This document shows, piece by piece, positions 1-7,762 of a stretch of DNA of 64,000 nucleotides. Source of the stretch: Paenibacillus elgii NBRC 100335 (GTDB lineage: Bacteria; Bacillota; Bacilli; Paenibacillales; NBRC-103111); assembly GCF_004000865.1 (NCBI RefSeq), contig NZ_BIMB01000009.1, positions 118,793 to 182,792 on the forward strand. The letters are read 5' to 3'. Under the pieces are notes generated by a model. The model had not been told where the DNA came from and did not search any database. It was given only the letters and a program-made list of their open reading frames with translations. The position numbers were made by a program, and so were the translations under genes. Position 1 is the stretch's first letter. Each line of letters opens with the position of its first letter.

Positions 1-10
1 TTGCTTCCAT
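1..10 (-). CDS. 5' end of an unidentified gene
   Basis: Only the first three codons of a minus-strand gene lie inside the window (ATG GAA GCA, ATG at 10-8). The start is supported by the strong ribosome site GGGAGGAAACGG just upstream. It lies about 100 bp downstream of the ABC permease gene on the same strand and could be the next gene of that operon. Nothing can be said about its product. Confidence 0.4.
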
Positions 11-113
11 TCCGTTTCCTCCCGAAGCGATTCGTTAAAAACATGATACCGCAGCACAGAGGGACAAAGCAACAAACCGCTTCGTTATAACAATATTTTA
101 CCATCTGAGTTCA

Positions 114-800
114 TCATACAGTCGCCTTGCGAAGCATGGCATACGACGCAAGCGCATAGACGACGATTAGTGCAAACAACCAGCCTGCCCATTCGGATAT
201 GGTTATCCCCGCTATCCATTGAAACAAAACGCCCCACCATTGGTAATAGTTTAAAGAAATAACGAGGACAGTGACAACCGCTGTGATAACACCCGAAAAC
301 GCGATCATACCGAACCAGCCATATCGCCGCTGGACGCTCGAAATAGCAAATCCAAGAAAGAACAGATGCAGCAGCAGCACGAAGTTTCTCGTCACTTGTC
401 CAATCGCCGTACCGTCGCCCCAATAGGGCATACGGAAGAAGTGGAGCCCCACTCCCCAGCCGCCGCTCCAGCCTTCAAGCAGGGAGAAAAGCAGTATCAG
501 GATGGATGTACTCAAGCTGATCAGAGCGAAGTTCATAGCCGTTCCGGCAAAATAATCTGTTCTCCGGACACCCATGCCAAGTGCAAAGACGAACGTTTGT
601 GGCAGAGCGACCATCCCGATAACAAGCATATATACGTAAAGGGAAGTAATGCCGCCGGTATACATTCCGTCTTTCCCGCCAATCGAAAACCGGATGGTAA
701 GATGTAAGATGAGATTGAGTAAGAGAATGATCCAAGGCATGTATATCCAGGAGAGCTTATCTCTCAAATGCATTTTTGTTACGCTCGCAACGCGGTTCAT
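114..800 (-). CDS. ABC transporter membrane subunit (ABC-2-like)
   Basis: A 228-residue, strongly hydrophobic protein with about six predicted membrane segments, no signal peptide and no obvious enzymatic motif. It starts at MNRVASVTKM and overlaps the 3' end of the upstream ATPase gene by 4 bp (797-800), so the two are translationally coupled. The GntR-ATPase-permease order is that of YtrA-type operons, whose transporters often respond to cell-envelope antibiotics or cell-wall stress. The substrate cannot be read from the sequence. Assignment as the permease rests on hydrophobicity and on the neighbouring ATPase. Confidence 0.75.
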   Translation of the reverse strand: MNRVASVTKMHLRDKLSWIYMPWIILLLNLILHLTIRFSIGGKDGMYTGGITSLYVYMLVIGMVALPQTFVFALGMGVRRTDYFAGTAMNFALISLSTSILILLFSLLEGWSGGWGVGLHFFRMPYWGDGTAIGQVTRNFVLLLHLFFLGFAISSVQRRYGWFGMIAFSGVITAVVTVLVISLNYYQWWGVLFQWIAGITISEWAGWLFALIVVYALASYAMLRKATV

Positions 801-1693
801 AGAGCACTTCCCGCCTTTCTATCCGATGTATGCTTCGTTAAATGGACGACTAACTGCTGTAAGGAAACGGGGGAGAATTCGAGCCCAAGCGCTTCCCCTT
901 CCTTCCGCTCTTTCTCGCTCAGCTCATCCATTACCGTCGCCGAAATCAGTCCGCCGAACGCTTCCTGATGGATGATTTCCCGGGCTCGAATGAATTTTTC
1001 CACGGTACGGGCCGTTCCTATGACGGTAAACGCCCGCCCTCGAAGCGCCTCCGTATCCTCATTCAAAATCAGCTTGCCGCCATCGATCATAATCACATGC
1101 TCCAGAAGTCGGCTGACTTCATCGATCAAGTGCGTCGACAAAATGACGGTTCTCGGATGAGCCGAGTAATCCTCAAGCAGCTTTTCGTAGAATAACCCTC
1201 TCGCTACCGCATCGAGGCCCAAATACGGCTCGTCGAATATCGTAAGCGGCGCTCGGCTGGCAAGACCGACAACGATTCCTGCGGCGGACAGCATACCTCG
1301 GGACAGCTTCTTCATTTTCCTTTTCAGCGGAAGCCCGAACGTCTCGATCAGCTCATAGGCGAACCCCCGGTCCCACTGCGGAAACAACGATTCCGCCACC
1401 TCCAGCACATCGATGACCTGGAAGTTGTCCGGGTACTTTTGACTTTCTTTAATAAAGCACATTTTGCTTAGTACGCTATTGTTCTCGTACGGTTTTTCAC
1501 CGAACACTTCAATTTCTCCACTGGTAGGAAAAATTTGAGCGGTGATCATATGCATGACCGTCGTCTTGCCTGCTCCGTTTCTCCCAAGAAGCCCGTAAAT
1601 TTTGTTCGGCTCTATGGAAAAGTTGATGCCATCCACCGCCTTCACATTGCCGTACGACTTCGTCAACCGAGTCACTTCGACGATCGGATTCAT
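797..1693 (-). CDS. ABC transporter ATP-binding protein
   Basis: A 298-residue ATPase. Walker A GLLGRNGAGKT lies at about 34-44, signature LSRGM at about 130-134, Walker B TIFDEP at about 151-156 and the switch histidine in STH at about 186-188. After about residue 215 comes a C-terminal extension typical of export or resistance ATPases such as YtrB. The gene overlaps the GntR gene by 4 bp (1690-1693) and the permease gene by 4 bp, giving a tight three-gene operon. It should power the adjacent membrane subunit at the cytoplasmic face. Substrate unknown. Confidence 0.9.
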   Translation of the reverse strand: MNPIVEVTRLTKSYGNVKAVDGINFSIEPNKIYGLLGRNGAGKTTVMHMITAQIFPTSGEIEVFGEKPYENNSVLSKMCFIKESQKYPDNFQVIDVLEVAESLFPQWDRGFAYELIETFGLPLKRKMKKLSRGMLSAAGIVVGLASRAPLTIFDEPYLGLDAVARGLFYEKLLEDYSAHPRTVILSTHLIDEVSRLLEHVIMIDGGKLILNEDTEALRGRAFTVIGTARTVEKFIRAREIIHQEAFGGLISATVMDELSEKERKEGEALGLEFSPVSLQQLVVHLTKHTSDRKAGSAL

Positions 1694-2058
1694 TTGCCTC
1701 CATCCCCTCTCCGGATCATATCCATCAGCTGCTCCGATGTAATGCCGAGCTTCTCGGCTTCCCGGATCATCGTCACCACATATTGCTCAAAAAACTGCTC
1801 TCTTCGCTTCTCCATCAATTGAGCGCGCGCGCCGGTCGCTACAAACATGCCTATCCCCCGCTTCTTGTACAATATCCCTTGGTCCACCAACAGATTGACT
1901 CCCTTGGCCGCCGTCGCCGGGTTGATCTGATAAAATGCCGCGAATTGATTCGTCGAAGGAACCTGCGATTCTTCGGGCATGCCGCCTTCGATGATGTCAT
2001 TTTCAATCCGTTCGGCGATCTGAACAAAAATCGGACGGCTGTCGTCTATTAAGGTCAT
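1690..2058 (-). CDS. GntR-family (YtrA-like) transcriptional regulator
   Basis: A 122-residue protein with an N-terminal winged-helix GntR DNA-binding domain; the core SQVPSTNQFAAFYQINPAT lies at about 35-53. The C-terminal tail is short and helical rather than a large ligand domain, the hallmark of the YtrA subfamily. It begins MTLIDDSRPIFVQIAERIEN after GTGGTGAACAA. As the first gene of the operon it probably represses its own promoter (2097-2125) and so the ABC genes. The inducer is unknown. Confidence 0.88.
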   Translation of the reverse strand: MTLIDDSRPIFVQIAERIENDIIEGGMPEESQVPSTNQFAAFYQINPATAAKGVNLLVDQGILYKKRGIGMFVATGARAQLMEKRREQFFEQYVVTMIREAEKLGITSEQLMDMIRRGDGGK

Positions 2059-2096
2059 TTGTTCACCACCAAACTGGTTAATTACTCATGTAACTA

Positions 2097-2125
2097 ACTA
2101 TATATCCAAGTAACTCCTTTGTCAA
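2097..2125 (-). promoter_or_regulatory. Sigma-A-type promoter of the GntR/ABC operon
   Basis: On the minus strand, -35 TTGACA (2120-2125) and -10 TATAGT (2097-2102) are separated by 17 bp, close to the vegetative consensus. The AGTTAC motif occurs in the spacer and again just downstream, next to the imperfect dyad TTACATGAGTAA. This is a plausible site for autoregulation by the GntR protein. Confidence 0.75.
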
Positions 2126-2145
2126 TCGTCTTTGAGCAAAAAATG

Positions 2146-2188
2146 AAAAAATCCCCGAAAGCCTAGAAGTGAAGGCTCTCAGGGATTT
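2146..2188 (-). terminator. Rho-independent terminator after gpx
   Basis: On the minus strand, AAATCCCTGAGAGCC pairs with GGCTTTCGGGGATTT across a short loop and is followed by a run of T. It lies just after the peroxidase stop codon and would end that transcript before the GntR promoter. Confidence 0.85.
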
Positions 2189-2201
2189 ATTCATCGTACC
2201 G

Positions 2202-2747
2202 TTATAGTAATGCTTCGACTGCCGGTTCGAGATCGAGCGGGTCAACTGTAGATTCAAAGCGCTTAACGACCTCGCCTTCGCGGTTGACGAGAAACTTGGT
2301 GAAGTTCCATTTAATGTCGTCGCCGGGCAGCAGCTCAGGCTGCTTCTCCTGCAGAAAAGCATTCAGCGTTTTCCCGGCCGACTGATTGAGATCGAATCCC
2401 TCGAAAGGGGCTTGCTCCGTCACATATGCAAACAGCGGATGCTTCTCCGAGCCGCGGACGTCCACTTTCTCAAACAATGGAAACGAGACCCCGTAGTTCA
2501 ACTGGCAGAAGGTATGGACGTCTTCACTGCTCCCCGGCTCCTGCTCTCCGAATTGATTGCAAGGGAAGCCTAGAATGACCAGCCCTTGGTCACGGTATTT
2601 TTCGTACAGCTTTTGCAGATCGGCATACTGCGAGGTGAAGCCGCATTTGCTGGCCGTATTGACGATCAGCACCACCTTGCCCTCATATTGCTCCAGACTG
2701 ACTTCCTGGCCTCGAATATTGTTCGCTTGGAATGAATAGATAGACAT
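2202..2747 (-). CDS. gpx: Glutathione peroxidase family thiol peroxidase
   Basis: A 181-residue cytoplasmic peroxidase that reduces hydrogen peroxide and organic hydroperoxides; in Firmicutes this family is usually thioredoxin-dependent. The peroxidatic site is an ordinary cysteine, not selenocysteine (C35 in TASKCGFTSQ). The conserved FPCNQFGEQEPG and KWNFTKFLV segments supply the Gln, Trp and Asn of the active-site tetrad. The ATG at 2747 was chosen because GGAGG stands 7 bp before it; an upstream in-frame start would put the 5' end into the operator. The gene is monocistronic between its own promoter and a terminator. An OhrR-like operator lies upstream. Confidence 0.92.
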   Translation of the reverse strand: MSIYSFQANNIRGQEVSLEQYEGKVVLIVNTASKCGFTSQYADLQKLYEKYRDQGLVILGFPCNQFGEQEPGSSEDVHTFCQLNYGVSFPLFEKVDVRGSEKHPLFAYVTEQAPFEGFDLNQSAGKTLNAFLQEKQPELLPGDDIKWNFTKFLVNREGEVVKRFESTVDPLDLEPAVEALL

Positions 2748-2811
2748 AATAACTCCTCCATTATTGTTTGATTTGGTTTTCATGCGAATTGAAGAATCTA
2801 AATTTAAATTG

Positions 2812-2830
2812 TACACAATTTAATTGTTTA
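2812..2830 (-). promoter_or_regulatory. OhrR-like operator upstream of gpx
   Basis: The minus strand reads TAAACAATTAAATTGTGTA. It matches the Bacillus OhrR box TATACAATTAAATTGTATA, as I recall it, at 17 of 19 positions. It lies just downstream of the presumed -10 element, where a repressor would block transcription. This suggests derepression by organic peroxides through an OhrR/MarR protein encoded outside the window. Confidence 0.6.
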
Positions 2831-2831
2831 C

Positions 2832-2861
2832 AATTTATCATATTACGCCAGCTTCTGTCAA
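2832..2861 (-). promoter_or_regulatory. Promoter of gpx
   Basis: On the minus strand, a perfect -35 TTGACA (2856-2861) precedes a weak -10 TAAATT (2832-2837) with an 18 bp spacer. GATAAA with a 16 bp spacer is an alternative. The OhrR-like box begins immediately after. Confidence 0.55.
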
Positions 2862-2885
2862 GCCTTTCATGTTCCTTTTTTAAGC

Positions 2886-2932
2886 TAAAAAACCGCTTCC
2901 CCCCCGTGAAAATCGAAGAAAAGCGGTTCTTT
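2886..2932 (-). terminator. Terminator after the pnp remnant
   Basis: On the minus strand, AACCGCTT and AAGCGGTT form the stem around a 22-nt loop, followed by TTTTTT. It lies immediately after the stop codon of the truncated nucleoside phosphorylase copy. It is probably the original terminator of the deoB-pnp transcript. Confidence 0.7.
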
Positions 2933-2950
2933 AGTTCGTTTAATCAGGAG

Positions 2951-3097
2951 TTAAGCCTGCGCTTCTTTCACAAAACGGCGTACCAGCTCGATGAAAATCG
3001 GTTTTGTACGGTTCGCTACCGCCACTACCTGCTCATGCGTAAGCGGCTCCAGCTCTTCGCCTATCGTCGCCATGTCGGTGATGCAGGAGATGCCGAG
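2951..3097 (-). pseudogene. 3'-end remnant of a purine nucleoside phosphorylase gene
   Basis: About 127 bp (2971-3097) is nearly identical to the 3' end of the intact gene at 4661-4784, differing by a few substitutions and one in-frame 3-bp indel. In frame it reads as the end of the enzyme (PIFIELVRRFV), but finishes KEAQA-stop where the intact copy ends REV-stop. No 5' part is present. With the terminator just downstream, this looks like the original end of the pnp gene, stranded when the 3.1-4.65 kb segment was inserted. Confidence 0.85.
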
Positions 3098-3165
3098 GAG
3101 AATCAAGGGTTTTATGAGTTAGTTCCGAAATTTAGTTAACGACTACCGATATAGTCTCCTTTAAT

Positions 3166-3960
3166 TTACATGGAGAAAAAATCAGTCAAAACGGGAGCGA
3201 GGAAGTCCGGAGCCACATTATGCTCCTGACCTTCCAGGATGTGGCACTTTGCATTGGGGAGTCTGTCCACGAGCGCTTTCACCGCATTTTGCTGGTACTC
3301 AGGACTTGCCCCTCCACCCACCACGAGCGTAGGGATCGAGACGGGAGACCACCGCTCGGCTGGCAATGGGTTCCCCGACATGGTGTCACCCATGATGGTG
3401 CCATCATAGACCAACGTGTGCGCTACATTTTCCATCGCCGGCCAGAATGGCGCGCTTCGTATCGGAGCAACGAAATCGGCAGGAACGCCTGCTGCCTTCG
3501 TCAAGAAATACTCGACTGCGTCGCCTCGGCGGCCCGACGTTATCAGCTCTTTGAGCTGCACTAAGTAATTCTTCGGCAGCGGAGGACGCGTATTGTCAAC
3601 GACGAAAGGGGGCTCGTACAATGCGAGCTTCGCGATAGCAAGCTTGCGAGCCGCTTCGAGGGCAAGAACTCCACCGGAAGACATCCCGAATACGAATGCC
3701 GATCCGCCAGCCTCGTTAATGAGAGCTTCGATATCTTCCACTTCGCGCTCAACAGCGTACGGCGCCGTGTCGCCACTATCCCCTCGACCCCGACGATCGT
3801 AGTTGAACACGGTAAAGTGGGGTGACAGAAGCGAAGTGAGCTGCGACATCATCGGATCCGAACGAGTTTGAAATGCAGCGCATACCAGGATGATCGCCGG
3901 TCCATGCCCGGATTTATCAAACGCAATGGCTGTTCCGTCTTTCGAAATTACTTTTTTCAT
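3166..3960 (-). CDS. Alpha/beta hydrolase
   Basis: A 264-residue single-domain alpha/beta-hydrolase fold protein. The segment after strand 4 is FNYDRRGRGDSGDT (about 52-65), the nucleophile elbow is GMSSG with Ser at about 94, and the catalytic His is probably in EGQEHNVAP near the C terminus. There is no signal peptide, so it is cytoplasmic. Substrate is unknown; the family includes esterases, lactonases and haloperoxidase-like enzymes. The start follows GGAGGCAAAGGTA. It lies 12 bp after a decayed VOC gene and inside a segment flanked by a duplicated pnp tail, so it was probably acquired horizontally. Confidence 0.88.
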   Translation of the reverse strand: MKKVISKDGTAIAFDKSGHGPAIILVCAAFQTRSDPMMSQLTSLLSPHFTVFNYDRRGRGDSGDTAPYAVEREVEDIEALINEAGGSAFVFGMSSGGVLALEAARKLAIAKLALYEPPFVVDNTRPPLPKNYLVQLKELITSGRRGDAVEYFLTKAAGVPADFVAPIRSAPFWPAMENVAHTLVYDGTIMGDTMSGNPLPAERWSPVSIPTLVVGGGASPEYQQNAVKALVDRLPNAKCHILEGQEHNVAPDFLAPVLTDFFSM

Positions 3961-3972
3961 TACCTTTGCCTC

Positions 3973-4301
3973 CTATGATTTGGGAATTACCTTCTGAACG
4001 ACCATTAATCCGTTTCCATCCGGGTCCTGAAACGTGAAGAACTGAACGCCTTGTCTGGACTCGAGCCCGTTGTCTGCGATGGCTCCCTTGGAACGGACAT
4101 GATCCAATGCGGCAGCCAGATCGCGCGATTCAATGGCGGGAATCGGATTCGTACGCAAATCCAACTGCAGTTTATTGTAGAATGCTCTCGGAAAATAGTT
4201 TAGACGATTGTCGTCGATGCAGTCGGGCTCCGAGTTTTTGGCGACGAATCCCCATACCATTTGGTCGTTTCCTGCAGGTTATCAGCGTGTACAAAAGACA
4301 C
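3973..4301 (-). pseudogene. Decayed VOC/glyoxalase-family gene
   Basis: The C-terminal part (stop at 3973) reads as a VOC half-domain: LDHVRSKGAIADNGLESR and then FFTFQDPDGNGLMVVQ, the usual last strands with the metal-site region. The typical N-terminal start VSFVHADNLQETTKWYGD is present at about 4301-4245, but in a different frame. The gene is therefore frameshifted and probably internally deleted. A shorter ORF (3973-4260) remains open but begins mid-domain. If intact it would have resembled small dioxygenase, glyoxalase or bleomycin-resistance proteins. Confidence 0.7.
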
Positions 4302-4303
4302 GA

Positions 4304-4446
4304 AATGTCCGTTTTGGTGTAGAGACGATATCCGGAATCGAAATGGCTCTATGGTGAAAACAAACCGATTTGATCATAAAATCGCAATGTTCGAACCGAC
4401 AGTCCTGCCATATTAGCAAGTTCTCTAACTTGCTATTCTGAAGCAT
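4304..4446 (-). pseudogene. Remnant of a MerR-family regulator gene
   Basis: On the minus strand one frame reads VRELANMAGLSVRTLRFYDQ, then IGLFSP, a TAG stop (4349-4351), SHFDSGYRLYTKTDI. This is the N-terminal helix-turn-helix and wing of a MerR regulator. The first codons (ATG at 4446) are out of frame with it, and the C-terminal effector domain is gone, replaced by the VOC remnant. It therefore carries a frameshift, a nonsense codon and a deletion. Confidence 0.8.
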
Positions 4447-4489
4447 GATCATCCCCTGTCTTGGTTGCTAGCTTTTTACCGGTACCCTC

Positions 4490-4520
4490 ACTATACATCA
4501 TTACGTTACGTAAGGATCAA
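4490..4520 (-). promoter_or_regulatory. MerR-type promoter with 19-bp spacer
   Basis: On the minus strand, -35 TTGATC (4515-4520) and -10 TATAGT (4490-4495) are separated by 19 bp, longer than the normal 17. The spacer carries CTTACGTAACGTAATG, an inverted-repeat operator of the kind bound by MerR proteins such as Mta and BltR. MerR activators untwist such spacers. It lies just upstream of the MerR remnant and would drive the remnants and the hydrolase gene. Confidence 0.75.
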
Positions 4521-4646
4521 GCCATTTAACAAAAAAGACCACTCCCTCTCGATTTATTAAATCGACAGAAAGTAGTCGTCGTATCTAAATCCGTTTTTAA
4601 CCACCACTACTTGCTAAGGTGGCCCTCTTTAAAACCTTCTCTAACT

Positions 4647-5492
4647 CTATACCTCACGGACAAAACGGCGTACCAGCTCGATGAAAATCGGTTTTGTACG
4701 GTTCGCTACCGCCACTACCTGCTCATGCGTGAGCGGCTCCAGCTCTTCGCCGATCGCCATGTCGGTGATGCAGGAGATACCGAGCACTTTAAGGCCGGCA
4801 TGGCTTGCTGCGATCACTTCTCCTACCGTAGACATGCCTACCGCGTCGCCGCCGAGGTTCGCAAGCATGGTCAGCTCGGCCGGAGGCAAGTAATTCGGAC
4901 CGCTAATGCCTGAGTATACGCCCTCCTGTAAGCGGATCGCTTCGCCGCGCTCCTGTCCCATTTGGGCAGCAATCCGCTTGGCCAGCTCACGGAATTGCGG
5001 CGTATACGCCTGCGACATATCCGGAAAACGGGGACCGAGCTCCGGATGATTGATTCCGATGAGCGGATTATCTCCCGTCAGGTTGAGCTGGTCGGAGATC
5101 AGCATCAAATCGCCCGCCTGAAAGCCGCGGTTCATTCCGCCCGCCGCGTTCGTAATGACAAGCGATCGAACACCGAGCTGCTTCATGACGTAAATCGGGA
5201 AGACGACTTTTTTCATGGAGTAGCCTTCGTAATAATGAAAGCGGCCCTGCATGACGATAACATTTTTGCCTTCGAGCTTGCCGATGACAAATTGCCCGGC
5301 ATGGCCTTCCACCGTAGATACCGGAAAATGCGGAATTCTATCGTAAGGAATGGCGATGGCATCCTCCACCTGAGCGGCCATATCGCCCAGGCCGGAGCCA
5401 AGCACCAAGCCCATATCTAAAGATCTTCGGTCGATGCGGTCGCTGATCCATTGAGCCGCTTCTTGAATATGTTCAACGTAGTTCGGTTCCAT
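4647..5492 (-). CDS. Purine nucleoside phosphorylase (copy 1)
   Basis: A 281-residue trimeric-type (PNP family 2) enzyme that phosphorolyses inosine and guanosine or their deoxy forms to base plus (deoxy)ribose 1-phosphate. Visible motifs are the phosphate loop GSGLG (about 32-36), HFPVSTVEGHAG, the NAAGGMN base-site region and GDAVGMSTVGEV. The start follows GGGAGAAGAG. It lies 70 bp downstream of the paralogous copy 2 and of deoB, forming a salvage operon. Its last residues (REV) differ from those of the stranded tail at 2951-3097 (KEAQA), implying that its 3' end was exchanged during an insertion event. Confidence 0.93.
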   Translation of the reverse strand: MEPNYVEHIQEAAQWISDRIDRRSLDMGLVLGSGLGDMAAQVEDAIAIPYDRIPHFPVSTVEGHAGQFVIGKLEGKNVIVMQGRFHYYEGYSMKKVVFPIYVMKQLGVRSLVITNAAGGMNRGFQAGDLMLISDQLNLTGDNPLIGINHPELGPRFPDMSQAYTPQFRELAKRIAAQMGQERGEAIRLQEGVYSGISGPNYLPPAELTMLANLGGDAVGMSTVGEVIAASHAGLKVLGISCITDMAIGEELEPLTHEQVVAVANRTKPIFIELVRRFVREV

Positions 5493-5562
5493 CTCTTCTC
5501 CCTCTTTCGAATCGAATTCGGCAGTCGCTTAAAGGCGGACGCCGTTCCATCACCATGACGTT

Positions 5563-6393
5563 CTAGATTCGCGAGATGATTCCGAGCACCAGCTTAAGAA
5601 ATTTCGGCTTCGCGCGCTCCGTCGTTTCCATAACCTCTGCATGGGACAACGGCTGATCCAGAATGCCCGCCGCCATATTGCTGATGCACGAAAAACCGAG
5701 CACTTCAATGCCCGCATGCCGCGCAACAAGCACTTCCGGCACGGTGGACATGCCCACGGCGTCGCCGCCGAGCGTCCGCATCATGCGGATTTCCGCCGGC
5801 GTTTCGTACGACGGTCCGAGCAGTCCAAGGTATACCCCCTCCTGCAGCTTCAGCCCTTGCTCTGCCGCTACCTCCTTCGCTGCCTCGCGAAGACGGCGGC
5901 TGTACGCTTCGGACATGTCCGGGAAACGAACGCCCAGATCGCTGTGATTCGGTCCAATGAGCGGGTTGCGGAACGTAAAGTTAATATGATCGCGGATCAG
6001 CATCAGATCCCCGACCTCGTACGACGTGTTGATGCCGCCAGCAGCATTGGTCACCAGCAGCTTTTCCACGCCGAGCTCCTTCATGACACGGACCGGAAAC
6101 GATACCGTTTCGACGCCGTATCCTTCATACATATGAAAACGGCCTTTCATCATCAGCACGTGCTTGCCTTCCACTTTACCGAGCAGCAGCTCGCCGGCAT
6201 GGCCTTCCACCGTAGATACCGGAAAATGCGGAATGTCTTCATACGGAATCGTTACTCCGCCTTCCACCAAATCGGCCAGCACGCCGAGACCGGAGCCCAG
6301 GATCAGGCTGATTTCCGGCTTCTCCGGATATTTCCCGCGGATATATTCCGCGGCTTCCTTAATGTTCTTCAACAGCGTCGTTTGATCGCTCAT
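5563..6393 (-). CDS. pupG: Purine nucleoside phosphorylase (copy 2)
   Basis: A 276-residue trimeric-type PNP with the same motifs as copy 1 (GSGLG, HFPVSTVEGHAG, NAAGGIN, GDAVGMST). It is clearly diverged in sequence, so the tandem duplication is not recent. The start was placed at MSDQTTLLK because GGGGAGGAC stands 6 bp upstream; an in-frame ATG seven codons earlier lacks this. The gene follows deoB by 31 bp. This is the position of pupG/punA in Bacillus, so this copy is the likely orthologue and copy 1 the extra one. Confidence 0.92.
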   Translation of the reverse strand: MSDQTTLLKNIKEAAEYIRGKYPEKPEISLILGSGLGVLADLVEGGVTIPYEDIPHFPVSTVEGHAGELLLGKVEGKHVLMMKGRFHMYEGYGVETVSFPVRVMKELGVEKLLVTNAAGGINTSYEVGDLMLIRDHINFTFRNPLIGPNHSDLGVRFPDMSEAYSRRLREAAKEVAAEQGLKLQEGVYLGLLGPSYETPAEIRMMRTLGGDAVGMSTVPEVLVARHAGIEVLGFSCISNMAAGILDQPLSHAEVMETTERAKPKFLKLVLGIISRI

Positions 6394-6424
6394 TCGTTTC
6401 GTCCTCCCCGGCAATATGTACTTG

Positions 6425-7600
6425 TTATTTCAACTCGTTCAAAAAGCTGGTGCCGTTGCCTGTTCCCTTCACGCCGAAGTTTGCGGCAACCGTCGCGCCG
6501 AGATCCGCAAACGTGCTGCGGACTCCGACCGTCCCTGTCGTTTCAAACGCCGGGCTGTACACCAGAAGCGGCACATACTCGCGGGTATGGTCCGTCCCGT
6601 GATGAATCGGATCGTTCCCGTGATCGGCAGTCAGAATCAACAGGTCGTCCTTACTGACCCGTTCCATCAGCTTGGGCAGCCATTCGTCGAATTCGTTCAG
6701 CGCCTTGGCATACCCTTCTGGATCTCTACGGTGACCGTACAGCGAGTCGAAATCGACGAGGTTCGTAAACAGCAGTCCTTGGAACGATTCTCCCATCGCA
6801 TCAATCGTCTTCTGAATCCCGTCGAGATTGCTTTTGGTCGGGAGCGCTTTGGTCACGCCTTCGCCGTCAAAAATATCGTTGATCTTCCCGACGGCGATGC
6901 AATCGAGTCCCGCATCCTTCAGCTGGTTCATGACCGTCGGAGCCGGCGGCTTCACCGCATAATCGTGACGGTTCGGCGTGCGTTTGAACGCGCCGGGCGT
7001 TCCGACATAAGGACGCGCAATGACGCGACCGACCGTATACGGATCTTCGAGCGTCAGCTTGCGGGCAATCTCGCAGGCGCGGTACAGCTCCTCCAGCGGA
7101 ATAATCTCTTCGTGCGCCGCAAGCTGGAACACGCTGTCCGCCGAAGTATAGACGATCCAGGCCCCGGCCTTCATCTGCTCCTCGCCCAGCTCATCCAATA
7201 TTTCCGTTCCGGAGGCCGGCTTGTTACCAATGACCTTGCGCCCGGTTTCCTGCTCGAAACGAGCGATCAGCTCCGGCGGGAAGCCGTCCGGGAATACATT
7301 GAACGGAACGGTCACATTAAGCCCCATAATTTCCCAGTGTCCGGTCATCGTATCTTTGCCGACCGATACTTCGGCCATTTTGCCGTAATATCCGCCCGGG
7401 CGTTCAACCGGATCAACGCCCTGCAGGCCGGCGATATTTCCGAGACCTAGCTGCTGCATATGAGGCACGTGCAGCGACGGCACACGCTCTGCGATATGGC
7501 CGAGCGTATGGGCTCCGGTATCGTTAAAACGCGCGGCATCCGGCAGCTCGCCGATCCCTACGCTATCCAGCACAATCAAGCATACTCGTTTAAATTTCAT
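6425..7600 (-). CDS. deoB: Phosphopentomutase
   Basis: A 391-residue enzyme of the alkaline-phosphatase superfamily that interconverts (deoxy)ribose 1-phosphate and 5-phosphate. It links the adjacent nucleoside phosphorylases to the pentose phosphate pathway and deoxyribose catabolism. Metal-ligand motifs are visible at the N terminus ([15 protein letters not shown]), in [10 protein letters not shown] with the phosphorylated Thr, and in LTADHGNDP plus [10 protein letters not shown]. The start at MKFKRVCLI is set by AGGAGGGACATCC. Length is normal. It is the first gene of the deoB-pnp-pnp salvage operon. Confidence 0.96.
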   Translation of the reverse strand: MKFKRVCLIVLDSVGIGELPDAARFNDTGAHTLGHIAERVPSLHVPHMQQLGLGNIAGLQGVDPVERPGGYYGKMAEVSVGKDTMTGHWEIMGLNVTVPFNVFPDGFPPELIARFEQETGRKVIGNKPASGTEILDELGEEQMKAGAWIVYTSADSVFQLAAHEEIIPLEELYRACEIARKLTLEDPYTVGRVIARPYVGTPGAFKRTPNRHDYAVKPPAPTVMNQLKDAGLDCIAVGKINDIFDGEGVTKALPTKSNLDGIQKTIDAMGESFQGLLFTNLVDFDSLYGHRRDPEGYAKALNEFDEWLPKLMERVSKDDLLILTADHGNDPIHHGTDHTREYVPLLVYSPAFETTGTVGVRSTFADLGATVAANFGVKGTGNGTSFLNELK

Positions 7601-7762
7601 GGATGTCCCTCCTAAACTTGGCATGGTGAGGCAATGCCATCCTCGCAGGTCAGTCTTTTCGACAAGCCTACCGTTATTATCGCAAAAGCGGACATGGTTT
7701 GCAAAAGCCGCAATACGAAAAACCCGGTCTCTCAGGCGCAGAGGAACGGGCTCGCCGGAAGA

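Noticed and set aside
3973..4260. Intact 95-residue VOC protein
   Set aside because: The conserved N-terminal strand is present just upstream but in another frame, so the open frame is the surviving part of a broken gene.
5641..6657. A 338-codon plus-strand frame across the PNP and deoB region
   Set aside because: It is antisense to two well-recognised enzymes and has no recognisable domain or ribosome site.
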